Positions 11,433 through 24,034 of a DNA stretch of 64,000 nucleotides are shown piece by piece (within the stretch, counting starts at the first letter, position 1; each line of letters begins with the position of its first letter). The notes beneath the pieces are model-generated. The model made no database searches and was not told the DNA's origin. It was given only the letters and a program-made list of their open reading frames with translations. The stretch comes from Glandiceps talaboti (taxonomy: Eukaryota; Hemichordata; Enteropneusta; Spengelidae), in the NCBI RefSeq assembly GCF_964340395.1, contig NC_135568.1, positions 3,212,501-3,276,500 on the forward strand. The letters are read 5' to 3'. The translations under genes and the position numbers were made by a program.

Positions 11433-14400
11433 GTGCCATAAGTCAATACTAACACTTACTTTTGATACAGTACTACTTGTGGAGTCCATACTTTATATGC
11501 TGGTAATTTAATCGTCGTAACATTTCCATATTCTGATGAGTTCCAATGTAGATATTCATCTTTCCATATCTGAAAATGTGAAATTAGTTCTCGTGATAGG
11601 ATATTAATGAGATGAGTAAAGATATAACACTCATCATTTAGATTACGGTGCAATGACTAGATTCTTTGATCTGTAATTGCATTAAAAGTACAGGTATAAC
11701 ATTTCATCCCGACAAACTGAGAAGCAGAATAATGAGAATTGGACCAGGGAGGGGGGAGGAAGGGCTCTCATTGAGAAGACGTCCAAGAAGAATCACAACG
11801 GGTTCACGGTTCTCCTACTTCGATACTAGTATTTCCCTGAAGTGGATACATGATATTTGTAAGAAAACAGAAGAGGCAGAATTATATATTTGCATACTCA
11901 CCAAAGTTACCCACACGTTCACTTTCAGAAACTGTTTGCGCTCACTCTGTGCAAAAAAAAATGACCGGTAGTTTATTTTAGACAATAGTCGTTGCAACGA
12001 TCAAACTGTATATAAATAACAAATTTATGTTTTTATTAACAAGTGCTCAAATGACTGTTCAGTCGTTGCCCCTCAAATAAAACTACAATGACGTAACCCT
12101 TGTTACTGCCTCACTCCCTAAGAAGCATATAATTTGTATCGTCTGCAAGTGTACCAGTCTGTAACAATCTGTCCTATCTGGTCGCCATTTAAAGTAGAAT
12201 ATGTTGTGGTCTATTTAATCTCCCCTTTCTTGACCTCATTGCAAATTTGATACAAATGTGTAATATTGATGCTAAGGCCTAATAAAAAATGGTGTGGTTC
12301 CTATTACGCTCAATTTTAGAATAGGTGTGCGGTAGGTAGATTTTTTTTTCTGTGTGAGTTTCTAGTTCAGGTTTTCCATTGTTTTCCAAATGGTCTCTGT
12401 GTTGTTTATTTCTTCTTATCAGATGTACAGTCATTACAGATTGGAAGAACAGTTTTATTTTGTCTTTTTAAGTGGATGTCAGTTTCCGAATCCACTACTT
12501 CTCATGAGACTTCACAATTTTTGCAATTTTATTATTTTTGTATCGAATACGTAAAAAAAAGTTTAGGGTCGACAGTGAAAAGCTAGGTGGGGTCGGGTAA
12601 CCGGAACCAAACAATTATTTGTTAGGCCTAATGTGTGTGTACATTCTCTAAAAAGGCTAACTCTAGAATAAAACCTAAGTATTGTATAAAGAGACTAATT
12701 ACCATATCTAATACTTGAGCGACGTAAAATGACATATCGACATCGATTGTTGTATTTATGTCGTAAACAGGTCTGACTAATGGATCATAGTCATCAAACA
12801 GATCACGTAGTAATTGACGATAGGCAGGTGATGCACAGATACCTGTAATGGCAAATAATTAGGCGTTATTACCTGGTTCTATCTCATCTTAGCATTGATT
12901 TTCATTCTATCGGTAATTAAACATTTCAAATCGCAATCGTAAAATGTGTATATTTGGGTTTTTCCACATATACTGTTTATACCAGTGCATAAGATTTGGT
13001 AATGCAGGTACGGGGTCAACAGTGCTGGTGGTGGCGCTGGTGGGGGTGGTGGTGGTGGTGGTGGTGGTGGTGGTGGTGGTGGTGGTGGTGGTGGTGGTGG
13101 TGGTGGTGGTGGTGGTGGTGGTGGTGGTGGTGGTGGTGGTGGTGGTGGTGGTGGTGGCGGCGGCGGCGATGGTGGTGGTGGTGGTGGTGGTGGTGGTGGT
13201 GGTTGTGGTGGTGGTGGTGGTGGTGGTGGTGGTGGTGGTGGTGGTGGTGGTGGTGGTGGTGGTGGTGGTGGAAATAATAACTGTGGGGTTTGTAGTGTTG
13301 TAATGGTGTCAGTAACAACGGTGGTGGCGCAGTCGACACTTCCACCTGTTACAGTGGTTTTATGGTTGATAATGTTGTAGGGTAAAAATGATTTGGTGCA
13401 TTTCGTACATAAATGAAAATCACTCCAATTGCTATATGCATGTTCATAGCTGTACGAAACAAGCGTATACCTAAAGCTCAAATAAACATTTTGATCTCTG
13501 ACTCATTTGTTCAACTTATTTGTGTTGAAAGGACTATTACGTTATACTATATATATAGGTCAAAAGTTAATGACACAAATCGGAGTTAACAACACTGTCA
13601 CTGTCTAATGAGTTTCATCTCAATTCTCATCCATTTTAAATGATTTGACACTGATACTAAGCAGATGGGTGTTTTCTCGTTTCCTTAAATGTCATTTGAT
13701 AGTGTCATTGAACTATCGTGTCTATTTCAACGTATTAAAATGACACCACAGATATCTGAATCACGTCCTGTTCACGTTAACAGCAAGATAGTAATCGTAC
13801 CTTCACTTTAGCTGTTTCCCCAATGACGCAATGTAGATGAGTGCTACGTATTTCTATCTTGTCATACTGGGATTACGTACAGCATGGAATTATATACATA
13901 TACTTCCATAGGTACAGCATACCCATATGTGTGTGTGTGCCAGCACCGCTGTAATTGTTGGTTTAGGGTTTGACTATGTCTATGTTTATACTCATACCAC
14001 TATTGTGTCAGAGGTTTAAAAAAGATTGTGTCTGATGGGCAAAAGGCCACACCAACCCCGTTTTAACAGTTAGATACTACAAAGTTGGACTCCACATAGC
14101 GACACCCAAAGGTATGGAAGCTATAAATAGATCAATTACAAGCCATTGTTAACGACACAATAGGGCGATGAACAATAGGAATAACTTAACTCTAGATACA
14201 TGGACTTTAAGGCTATAATCCCTATTAAATCCAGAATAACGTGGTAAAAGCCGGTTAATTCATATACGAATAATGAATCAAATAGCATAACGTGTATATA
14301 GCATTGCTTTATAATAAGACACACCAAGACTACTCAGGTACTTCTAAATTAAGCACGAGTCTGACAAAAAATAAAACACGGACTGAGTATTTAGGCACTG

Positions 14401-15864
14401 CAATGTATTACAATATGCCTGTATCAAAAATAAGCTTAATGACTATGTAAGTATATACGAAATTTTTAACGCTCGGCCTATATTAAAGGTGTTGCAATAG
14501 GGCAATTATCTTGGATGTAAAAATACTCGTAATTAACATTGGCTTATGAATAAGTCAACAATTTGACATCAGGTGTGACAATGTCTGACGTATATGTTGT
14601 TCAATTTTACATCGGAATACTCCTGTGTTACGACTCTAACAATCAGAATCGCTACACTGAGCTTATTGGGTTGAACAATTCCTTAAACGCCATTTGGTAA
14701 TAGTTAATAATAGTATCGTTGAAACACTTACACTGGCTGTAGTTACGTTTTATCTAGTCAGAGTGTATCAATGTTAATTGATGTCATTGTCTTCTTGGTC
14801 GAAGAAAAGGAGGGAAAGTAAAGCACTACGACTTGAATTAGCATTCTGTACACCAGTGTTATGAATAACTCAACGTACTTAGAATACTTTCTGAATCGTA
14901 GTTGAAATTCTTCACGGTTCTTATTGTGACACTTTTTTGTAAAACATTTGATGTCGTGCCAGTGTTTTTCTTTACACATCCAAACTCAACATTCCATTAG
15001 GAAAATACTACTGGAGTGTCATCGTTCTTGCATTGTCAGGCATAACCGTGAATGTCTACTTGTAAACGTCCGGCGTAATATAATGAATTGGAATGATGTA
15101 AAGGTTATTGTATGGGAAGTCAAAAAGGGACATCTTTGACGATCTGTATTGACTTAATCATTGTATCCCAGAGCATCTAGTCTATTCGCAAACTCTGGCC
15201 GCGATTTTGTGCAGTGAAATAGGCCACAGGTAATTCTCCCTTTTTGCGGCATCAGTACACGTCGCTCCCTGAAGTTCAACGTTTTGATTCTAAGTGACGC
15301 TATACGTAAACTGTATCCCGTCACCAAAACATTTTAAGAACAGGAAAGACATTTCGGCGCCCATAAGTCAAAAATTGGTAATACGACTGACGGACTGTTA
15401 AACAGCTGCAATATTTCCAGAAAGTCTGATCTTAGTTGATTTATCACCGGCATAAATGGATCATTATAGTACAGATGCAGCTGTCATAATTTTGCTATCA
15501 ACTTAGTCATTTTACACAGATAACTGGTTTTCAGCTGTACTCAGCTGTCAAATCACGTTGTGTGTGTTTTTTCTCCAAGAAATGGAATCAAATTACTCAG
15601 CTGTGATAAGTGTACATCTCATTACACGTTCGATGTAATGTGAAACCAGGACACCAGCATTGCTATAAAAGAAAGCTTTGTTTAAAGAACTAAACATGTC
15701 TATGCACATTATAGAACGTTATAGATCGAAAGTTTATAGAATAGCATGCAAATGTATCATTTCACCAGGCTAACAACTGTCTTACCTTCGAAATCGAAGA
15801 TGACGAAGATGAACACAGCACAGAAAAGGAGTGTTGTATTGAAACGTTTCTTAGATCTCTGCAT
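9309..15864 (-). CDS. Nicotinic acetylcholine receptor-like subunit, non-alpha type (gene 1, complete, 7 coding exons)
   Basis: Joined exons 15864-15786, 12842-12703, 11946-11902, 11569-11460, 10930-10728, 10428-10102 and 9868-9309 give 1464 bp and 487 aa. The product should be one subunit of a pentameric, acetylcholine-type cation channel at the cell surface. In order it shows a signal peptide (1-27), loop D Trp90, loop A Tyr123, a Cys-loop C159-x13-C173, loop B Trp180, TM1 (about 240-263), TM2 (271-289) preceded by Glu269-Lys270, TM3 (303-325), a loop of about 130 aa, and TM4 (462-485). Loop C (214-231) keeps its tyrosines but has Asp-Asp-Pro-Gly in place of the vicinal Cys pair, so it is a non-alpha type. 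Glu at the cytoplasmic end of TM2 predicts cation selectivity. N-glycosylation sequons lie at 56, 98 and 104. The neighbour at 30-49 kb is a paralogue. The ligand is not proven. Confidence 0.9.
9888..10020. repeat. (ATTC)n microsatellite in intron 6 of gene 1
   Basis: About 130 bp of ATTC with several ATTA variants at the left side. It lies within the 233-bp intron between the TM2 and TM3 exons. Confidence 0.97.
10102..10428 (-). CDS. Receptor gene 1, exon 6 (loop C, TM1, TM2)
   Basis: 327 bp between CTTCAG and CATAG|GTAAGG. It encodes SNGEWDMLDL, loop C at 214-231 without adjacent cysteines, TM1, then SGEKVSLAITILLSLTV of TM2 (Glu269 at -1', Leu279 at 9', Glu290 at 20'), and the start of the TM2-TM3 linker. 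It is the same length as exon 6 of the paralogue. Confidence 0.96.
10728..10930 (-). CDS. Receptor gene 1, exon 5 (Cys-loop, loop B)
   Basis: 203 bp between CATAACAG and GGAG|GTACGT. It encodes ADDQYRDFM through the Cys-loop (C159 to C173, with NVYYFPFDEQE between) and LKFGPWQYDG, where Trp180 is the loop B tryptophan. It ends in phase 1 inside Gly193. Confidence 0.95.
11081..11433. repeat. Compound (CATA)n (CAGA)n (CGGA)n microsatellite in intron 4 of gene 1
   Basis: Six blocks in order: CATA 11081-11168, CAGA 11169-11231, CATA 11232-11280, a short CA stretch then CAGA 11291-11313, CGGA 11314-11357, and CAGA 11358-11433. It fills about two thirds of the 529-bp intron between exons 4 and 5. 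The homologous intron of gene 2 also has a CATA tract. Confidence 0.97.
11460..11569 (-). CDS. Receptor gene 1, exon 4 (110 bp)
   Basis: Flanked by ATTTTCAG and CAAAA|GTAAGT. It encodes IWKDEYLHWN (loop D Trp90) through VWTPQVVLYQ (loop A Tyr123). The last two bases AA join T of exon 5 to give Asn125. It is the same length as exon 4 of the paralogue. Confidence 0.94.
11902..11946 (-). CDS. Receptor gene 1, exon 3 (45 bp)
   Basis: Flanked by TTTGCACAG and TTG|GTGAGT, phase 0 at both ends. It encodes SERKQFLKVNVWVTL (74-88). A 45-bp exon at this place is a hallmark of nicotinic receptor genes and matches the paralogue exactly in length. It is too short to appear as an open frame by itself. Confidence 0.92.
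12703..12842 (-). CDS. Receptor gene 1, exon 2 (N-terminal helix, first beta strands)
   Basis: 140 bp between ATTACAG and ATG|GTAAT. It encodes residues 27-73, including an N-terminal amphipathic stretch and DPLVRPVYDINTTIDVDM, the family pattern near the start of the ligand-binding domain. A sequon lies at Asn56. Confidence 0.9.
12843..15785 (-). other. Intron 1 of receptor gene 1
   Basis: 2.9 kb intron between the signal-peptide exon and the start of the ligand-binding domain. It holds a long (GGT)n tract at 13030-13271. Apart from that tract I see no feature in it. Confidence 0.75.
13030..13271. repeat. (GGT)n trinucleotide repeat, about 80 units
   Basis: About 240 bp of GGT with two interruptions, GGCGGCGGCGAT near 13158-13169 and GGTTGTGG near 13201. 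It reads (ACC)n in the transcript of receptor gene 1. The polyproline, polyhistidine, polyvaline and polytryptophan frames through it are artefacts. Confidence 0.98.
15786..15864 (-). CDS. Receptor gene 1, exon 1 (signal peptide)
   Basis: Encodes MQRSKKRFNTTL followed by a hydrophobic run (residues 12-24), a basic n-region plus h-region typical of a signal peptide. It ends G|GTAAG in phase 1, and the leftover G joins GT of exon 2 to give Gly27. The start ATG has A at -3, and it is the only start that gives a short signal peptide in this frame. Confidence 0.82.
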
Positions 15865-18702
15865 AATTCACCACTATCTGTAGAAATAACAATAGTACAG
15901 CAGATATAGATAACAATACACTGGGTTGATATGTTGTTTAACGGATGGGATATGATATTTTTACGCATAGAAACAACTTCAAACCCAAACTAAACAATTT
16001 TAGAGGTACTGCTTACAACTTAGAATGAAGTCTGAGACAAGTAACCATGTTTTGTATTAGTAATGAATCAAAGCCATATTAATCACCAAGTCATTATTGT
16101 GTAACTATAGTTCAACAGAGAACTGTTTCTACTGCACTCTAAAATAATAGCAATAGCTATCAATTTCCAATGTGGTAGGTACAAGATCCTAAGTGAGTAT
16201 TAGTGTGTGCTTGTATGTGTATTGTGTACATTGACTTCAGTCGAAAATGGGACAGAGGTTACAGACCGTGTCACTTTAGTCATAGACCCTGCACTAGAGA
16301 TTTATACTTTTATAGGATAATAACTTGATGTACTGTGCTGTCGTATTTCATACATTGATTTTTTTCGTAACAACATGTCCGATTGTCACATGAGTAGAAA
16401 TACCAGAAAATGAATCATAAAAATATACAACTTTGTCTATCGTTGAATACGAAACCACCTGGCATCCTAGTTCCACACGATAAATGATCAAGTTAAAAAC
16501 AAACACGTGTTATTGAAATTGTCTGTGTAAAGTTTTAATCACTACCCTACATGTCCGATGATAAAATCATCCTTGTATTTTCAATCATAATTCTTCTAAG
16601 TTGAAATAAATTATTATCACTATACTATAGGCACAACGAAACATTACATCAAAAACTTCCCCTGGAGTACCTCCAAAATGTCTGTCCGTCTTTAAAATGC
16701 ATACAAGTCTTCCCGCAGCCTAAATATTTTCTGATAAATCTATATTTGCAAGTCGGTAAAAAATGTATTTTTTACATCGATTCTATTGACTTACCTTCCA
16801 GTATACATCAACTGCAATTTTCAATGTACGCAATCGGATATGTGTACACGGTCCGTTCACTGTCTTGATGACATAGACACTGCGATTGACAAACACACCA
16901 CTATAATTCACCACTGCCATGCAGATTTTGTTTACGTCGTGTTGCCATGGTTACCACAGTTCCTGTTAAATGAATAAAAAAGGGTACAATCAAGTGTTAT
17001 CGCTGAAAGCGTTGACTGACACTCTACCGAGTAATAACAATAACCTCCTTTCAAGAGATGCTTTCTTCCGTTCGCTATTTTGAAAGCACCGTACCGAGCC
17101 TTTAAACAATTCCCCGGGCTAACTGTTCTAATGTCTGTTATACTTCTAACAAGTTAAAGTAGCCGTACATCTACTTAGCATCCCTAAATGTGTTGCTCAC
17201 TCACAGGACTTATCCAGGCGAGTAAAATTCGTCGTGAGAGCTAGAGATGTCCCTTTGTCAACACCAACAAAACAGCATCTCTAAAGTCCCACTTGTCATT
17301 GACAAAACGTTTTGTGTTACGTCGTTATTCTGTTAAAACATAAAATTTATTCGCAATGCGAGTCACGCTTCACTCTACCCTGTACGGTTATCAAGTTTTG
17401 TAACTACTCAAATCCTATGATGTATGGTTATACATAATTAAAAAGTAATCAATTTTCGGTTACGTCATAGATTAAAGTCATGTAAATGTTCATCATTTGT
17501 TCTTGTTAGTTTTTACCGGCTGGAATAACAACAAACCTTTAATAGAAACAGTTTCAGTTTCTAATAATCTGCATTGTCTAGTTGCTGGTGATTTTATTAT
17601 GTAAACTGACTTTATGTCCGTGTGTAAACAGCAAATTGTAAATTTGTGAGATGATGAGAGGGTTTTGTTATTAGGCAGTCATACATTCATGATTTAATAA
17701 GTACAGAACCATATTTAAATAAGAGGACAAAAAGTTACTTTTAAACAGTTTCCGTTGCATTTGTACCATTTTGGTGCAAATTAGTTCTATGGAACAAACA
17801 AAAGAACATCTCAAGTCTACAAAGTTTGCCGATAAAATATTTCAACCCCTGGTTTCAAAGTTTACAGTTTACCGTTTACAGTTCAAACTAACTTCATTTG
17901 TTCACTTATACGTTTATTTCATTTATTTATTTATTTATATTCCCTTGAGTCGTCATTTGAGTAATTAATTAATTAATACGTATCGAAGTGCGTGTTTACC
18001 AATTGTCGTCAGCTACTGGGATGTAATGCCATTGACAATTTCAACTTCTCATCCATTACATTACTATTCATTTGACCCTTCACCCCAGGGGGGGCGAAAG
18101 ATGGACTAATATAGAGGCTCGTTTGTATTAACCTTCCCTAGACTTGTAAATTCTCTGAAAATTAGTATTTTTTCGACTGCACATTAACGATAGATTGAAC
18201 AACCGATTTACCCCAAATTTGATTGTAGTCATGCCACGATATTGCTCTGTTCTGTCTAACGAAGAGGTATTAGTCGCTGTACTCCAACATTCATAGACTG
18301 GGTACTAGTGAAGGTACGTTTGTCGAATTTATCATAAGGCTTTGACATACTACATTTCTCGTCAAACTCTTCTACAATTCACACACTTTAGTGATTAATG
18401 TACATATACATCATTTTCAATGGTTTCATCCCACCCCTCTTTTGCTAAATGTCACGCCCATGATACTCTGAGAGAATTCCCGTAGCGCCCACCATAGTCC
18501 AACTGCACCCATACAGTATAGTCTTGTATATAAATATCTTTAGAGATAAAATTACGTTTAGTTTTTAATTTCCTCTAAAGTTACATGTAATTAACTTGAA
18601 TAAACTACATAAAAGCCAAAATAAATATTATCTTTTCCGGCAATGGAGTACAGAAAAGTTCACGGTCAGGTTCAAGGGTGTCTACACGTCCTCCTAACAG
18701 TA

Positions 18703-19047
18703 TCAGAAATAGTAAAGGTTATACAAAAAACTCTCGATGATATTCACCGGTGTTTTCGTTAGGTCAAGCTCAAGTTCACAAAGGACGAATCTTGTAAATG
18801 TAAAATCAAAGATATCGTTTGATAACTGACACTGTTTGGTACTGTTATTTGACACTGGTAATGGATGTAATTTGCAAATTATTTGTCCTGGAACGAGGCT
18901 GGAAAAGTTGCATTTTCTATTACACATAAAATCATCATTACCAACGGACTTACAAAGTTTGTTGACTTTTACTTGATGTATTGTGACATAAACAATTGTC
19001 AACGGATTTATACCATAGTAAAATATTGTACCAACTCCTTGAGGCAC
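18703..19047 (-). other. Cysteine-containing open frame of unknown status
   Basis: 114-codon open frame with seven cysteines (for example KLCKSVGNDDFMCNRKCNFS), spread unevenly and without a repeat I recognise. There is no signal peptide and no clear flanking splice sites or homologue. It may be chance in AT-rich DNA. I list it because its composition is less biased than other orphan frames here. Confidence 0.12.
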
Positions 19048-19507
19048 GTGTTGATGTCAAAAGAAAGTTGTCTTTCGGCTTACACGATCCATTGAGCTAC
19101 TTACTGTCGGCAATAGAAAGTTCAAATGGCAATCGTTACTTGAATGAATAATGTTTGTGTAAAGTAGCCTGGTATATGTTTGCTACAGGGGGTAGGAATA
19201 ATAGTTAGCTTAGCATCATGACGTCACTGGCTCTATATTTCCGTAGTAACATTGTACAGGGGTCAGGTGAAATGCGATACAAAATATCCCCTTACTAACT
19301 GCAATTTCTCAAGAAAATAATTCAGTTAATATTTTGATAACTTCACATTGTGATTTCTGAACTTTTCTCACTGCTTTTGAAAACAGATGTTTACGGCTGA
19401 CAATTTGTAACTAGCATTGTTTCATGATCATTCAATTTGACACTGTCTCCGTGCACGATTAACACACTGTGTATATTTATACATCTATTTGTCTACCTAT
19501 CTTTATC

Positions 19508-19625
19508 TCTGTTTGTCTATCTGTATGTATGTCTGTCTGTCTGCCTGTCTTCCTGTCTGTCTGTCTGTCTGTCTGTCTGTCTGCCTGTCTGCTTGTCTGT
19601 CTGTCTGTCTGTCTGTCTGCTCGTC
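19508..19625. repeat. (GTCT)n microsatellite, imperfect
   Basis: About 115 bp of GTCT with GCCT, TCCT and GTAT variants. Its minus strand is CAGA-like, the same motif that dominates other tracts in the window. Confidence 0.95.
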
Positions 19626-20734
19626 TTCATATACCTGCATTGGTTGGTCTCTGTCTGCAAGACCATAATTTCATAAAGTCGAAACACGCTGAGAAAGATT
19701 TTTCGCCTTTCGTTTACAACTTGAAAATTCCTTACCTTTGTGACTTTTTTCGAAGGCAAACACTGGTTTCAAATGTCGATGTTCGTTCGGTATTTTGTCG
19801 GTTGAAGGTATTTTACTATAGCATTAACTCGGGCGAAAGTGTACAGGCCACTAAATCCGGTGAATGTGTAGTGGCCGATCTCTGCTGCACTGATCGGCTT
19901 AAGTTTAAGGTTGACTCTAATATACAGAGAACGGAAAGTTGAAACGCAAAGTATTGTGTAAGATGCAGCCTTTGTTTTCATTGCCTTGGGGAGCGTGTTT
20001 ACCCGAATACCTAGAGACTTTGCAAGCAGGTGTATTGATAACACCATTTATACAGATCGATAACTCTTTGTGTTAGCTTCGTATAAAATCGGTCACGATG
20101 CAATCCCAACATTCCGGATTAATCTCCATCTACTGGTTTACTGTGAGGGGATGTGTTTAGTCTAGTAACATTGAACTATGAACTGTAACTACGTGACTGA
20201 GAGACAAACTGATCACAGTATAATTCTAGGTAGAAGCACGGTATATTTGCAATAAGCTTATACTGTGTAATAACACATCGCCTGAATCTATCGAGGCAAG
20301 ACACATTTCTCTACGAACAAGTCATGTTCTGACATTGTCCTGGTAATACGCCGTGCACAGGACGAGACGTTTTGATAGATGTGTGAGAAACTTCGTATAA
20401 CTCAGGTTTTTTCAAGATTGTCCTGTTGCCTTATTTTGTGCAAACTTAGTGTTCGCATTAAGACCACTTGCCCACCCCTTTCTGATGTTTAGACTTTCAA
20501 AGAGGGCAACATTAACTATGTCTCCCAACTTCATAATGACCACCACACAACAAACACATCGGAGTCCATCACAAATATTTCCCTAAGTGTCATACGTTAG
20601 TGTTCTTAAAGACTCGTGATTGAAAGCCAGGTTTTAGCACTTGATCGTATCAGTGGCACCACAATGATAAGATAGGGTCATCAAATTTGTTCTAGCTCTG
20701 CCAGACATTTTAAGGAAGTAAACGTTGTCATGGT

Positions 20735-20843
20735 TGTGCCGTTACAGGTCTGTGTCAGAGGTGATAATACTAATTGTAAATCGCTTTGAGCAACGTGTGG
20801 GAAATTGATATATAAAAAATGAAAGCATTATTATCATTATAAA
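20735..20843 (+). mobile_element. SINE 3' fragment, copy C
   Basis: Has the family's 3' end only: GGTGATAATACTAATTGTAA, CGCTTTGAGCAACGTG, then ATATATAAAAAATG and an ATT/ATC tail. It is 5'-truncated or its head has decayed. The pattern matches the end of copy A. Confidence 0.55.
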
Positions 20844-21787
20844 CTAATTTTCTCTACTAAATTCTAGTCCAGCGTGGGATTTATATAAACATTGGTGGTG
20901 ATTAGCATAGTATTCTTTGAAATTAATCGTAATGTGTCTAATTTTGATTCCTTCTTCCAGTATATCGTCACGAATATGACGTAGGCAGACTTGGCACCTG
21001 CACAAACTATGTTTGTCTGAATTAAATGAATACATGTCACAGGACATTGACAGACATTGGTTAAACACAGAATAGAATCAGTAGAGAAGTAGTCTTTGTT
21101 TGACTGTACACCTTGTTACAAATACACATGTACTTAAGTCAATAACTCTAACACTTTCATAAACTATTTCAAGTGCAATTTAAACATCACTTGGTTAATG
21201 ACGTGTACAAAATGTTTGTCTGTTAATTTAAGACGTGGTAGGTTCTATCCTACTCTACTTAATTGCTTACTCAATATTTACACATATTGAAACTATGCAT
21301 TCTGTGTTCACACCTCCGTCCAAAGACGTTATTACATCGCGTCTTGCATTACGCCAAAATCATACAAATACTTCTTTAGAAGCACCTTTACAAAGTATTG
21401 CCACCGAACAAACGTGTAACTCCGAACTAGTAAATAATTGGACATCATAATGGGGAGAGGAGGTGGAGGAAGGGAGGGGAGGAGTACAGTTTAATTTTTG
21501 AAGCATTGTGTACGTTTTGAGTCACATTTGGAGAACCACGTAACCAGTGACGTAGATGCGCTTTGCCGTGACGTAGAACGACAGGGTATGAATTCCATAT
21601 TTTCTGTTCAAACCTTAGAACTTGACATGCGTAAGGTACACAGTCTCGAGAAGGTTATAGATTGATAGAAAGTCATTATCATTATACGTAGACAGTTGTC
21701 ATTAAAGTAACTGAGACGATAAAAAAACTATTTTGTCCCACGCAGGCCTCTTTACGACACCGTCCGCGTCATCAGCGCAAAAAAAAT

Positions 21788-21814
21788 ATTCTCTCAACTC
21801 TGGTTTGAGAGAAT
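21788..21814. repeat. Perfect hairpin, 10-bp stem
   Basis: ATTCTCTCAA is followed by a 7-base spacer and its exact reverse complement TTGAGAGAAT. No gene lies next to it; it is probably chance or a remnant of a small element. Confidence 0.7.
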
Positions 21815-23353
21815 GATAATTAATAATTGATAGACACTTCAAATAAAAAATGCCATTTTTTTGCAATAGGGCCGAATTTTTCTAGAAAACTTATTTCTGA
21901 AAACGACTCCTCCCCATTATGAAATGTTATCAACGCATAACAGAGTGTATATTTGCTTTGGTAAATGAACAGCGTGGATTACTTTTTATTTGGCCCTTTA
22001 TGCCTATTCCGATGTATGGCAAAACAAACTTGAGGGCTTTGTCGATCACATACATACTGTGAATTTGCTCATTTGATTTAGAACACTCAAAAATCTACCT
22101 ACCCCACCTATTTTAAAATTGAATGTAATCTGAACCACACAATTATGATTCTTTAATTTGTCACCGTATGACACCAATGTCCACAGTTCACACCTACCGT
22201 TATATAGTACAACCATGTGTTCCATGTGTGTATTACGTTGCAATTATTTCAATACCGGTATCTAAATTTATATTTAGGGATTTAATATATCTAGATTCAG
22301 ATTCAGATTCAGATTCTTTATTGCCATATGTAAAAAAACAACAACATTGGAATATAACTATTCACGAGCGCTCCTAAAAACAGGGTAAAAAAAGAAAGCA
22401 TAAAAAGGACGGATAGAAAAATAGCAACTATGAGTCGTTTCTATTTTTATGATGCTAATTGCGATAATCACACTGACACGTACTATGTCACCTGTCACCA
22501 TGCAGATGTTTCACCCAGATCGCCAGGCAACATTGAACATGGCAGTAAAAGATATACCTTTTAAACTAAAATGAAATAATGTAACAATGCAATATGTCAT
22601 GCTATAACGATATGAAATCGGCTGCATAGCACCATGCTATAGTTTTAGTATTTCTATTACCAGGACAAACACGATAATAATTCCGACATTAAAGCTAAAT
22701 TCTCTACAACTAAAACTAATTTTAGAATTCAGATGATATCAAAGATATGATCCAAACTCAACTTCTATTAACTTTATTTGCCCATGTTTGTATCAATCAT
22801 CAAATACAGCTATTTCACAGTATATCATCGTTCGCAAGGCGTCATTTCCATATGATCATTTCGCTTGTAAGAGTCAAAACGTTGTTGCGCAACAAGTTGA
22901 AGTCCATGTAACATTTTCACCAGCTGTGCATACAACCTTGCATAAAGGTTTGCCCGTGAAATAAACTCGACATTGAAAAGTACTGAAAGTAAAATTTATG
23001 AATTTAGATATTCATCCCTGTGGATTGATGAATCTAAATCTACTTTTTTACATTGTTCTTGTAACATCAATTCCCTCATGTTACCCCCCCCCCCCCCGCC
23101 CTTATTCCTCAGAGGTAGCAACAAGCTATTTTACACAGCCTATATTCGTTCGGAAAACTATCTGAAATAAAACCTGACGGTGAAGTTTGTCTTACCTTTT
23201 ATCTGAAGCGTCGGTCCCAATTCTCAGTTTCCAGGAGAACAGGTGCAATATATTCCGGGTTGTAATATACAAATAGGAGAAGGCCTATGTTAGGAAAACT
23301 ATAGACAACTTGAAGTCCACAGCGGCTTACAGGCAAATATTGTAAATGATTGC

Positions 23354-23407
23354 GAACACACGTAACACGACGAAAACACGTAACATGACGAACACACGTC
23401 ACACAAC
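23354..23407. repeat. Three tandem 18-bp units with CACGT cores
   Basis: Units at 23354-23371, 23372-23389 and 23390-23407 follow GAAcACACGTaACAcgAC with a few differences. Each carries an ACACGT or GTCAC-type core. Confidence 0.8.
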
Positions 23408-24034
23408 GGCAGAGAAACTACAGATAAATAAACTGCATTGTAATTAACTACTAAGTACACGATGAATTAATTATGTCGTGTTGTTTGATTAGAGAGAGAA
23501 TACACGTACAACACTTCGATTCTGTTCCACAGTTCTATTTTTAATACCTGGAGTTTTATACGATTTCATTAGTGCAGAATTATCGTGTGGTTTGATAGCT
23601 CCGAAACTTGACCAATTAACATAATTGTTACAGCGGGGCTCTTTATATGGCAATCAAGCTAATTACAATTTTGACAATTCTCATTATTGTAATTCTCATT
23701 CTTTCGAGATGTTGGTTTAAGTATTACGTAACATGTATGTGTTTCTTTAGTAATGATGTTTTCCACATTTACATTGGATGATTCGTGACAAGTAGTGAAG
23801 GACAGTTGAAAATCTGTTGTTGGCAAGAATTGGGAATGAACACAACACAAAAGTTTGGGTAACTAACCACTGTATTATCACCCCCTGATTGTACAGTAAA
23901 CGGGTTTTCTATAATGTCGAATAAAGTCGCACACATTCTCCGCTTTTGCACATAACATCGTAGATGGACAACGTCATGTGACTAGTATCTAATGGGAATA
24001 CCCATAGCCTACAGTAATTTGAGCATTTGCAAGT

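Noticed and set aside
11026-11489. Long open frames rich in Cys-Leu-Ser-Val or Tyr-Val-Cys-Met
   Set aside because: They are translations of CATA/CAGA microsatellites. A four-base unit without stops keeps several frames open on both strands. The same applies at 2.7, 19.5, 33.1, 38.7, 45.1, 48.1, 49.8, 52.5, 53.3 and 56.9 kb.
12879-13481. 200-codon polyproline open frame, and polyhistidine or polytryptophan frames
   Set aside because: Produced by the (GGT)n intronic tract. No start context, flanking domain or splice signals.
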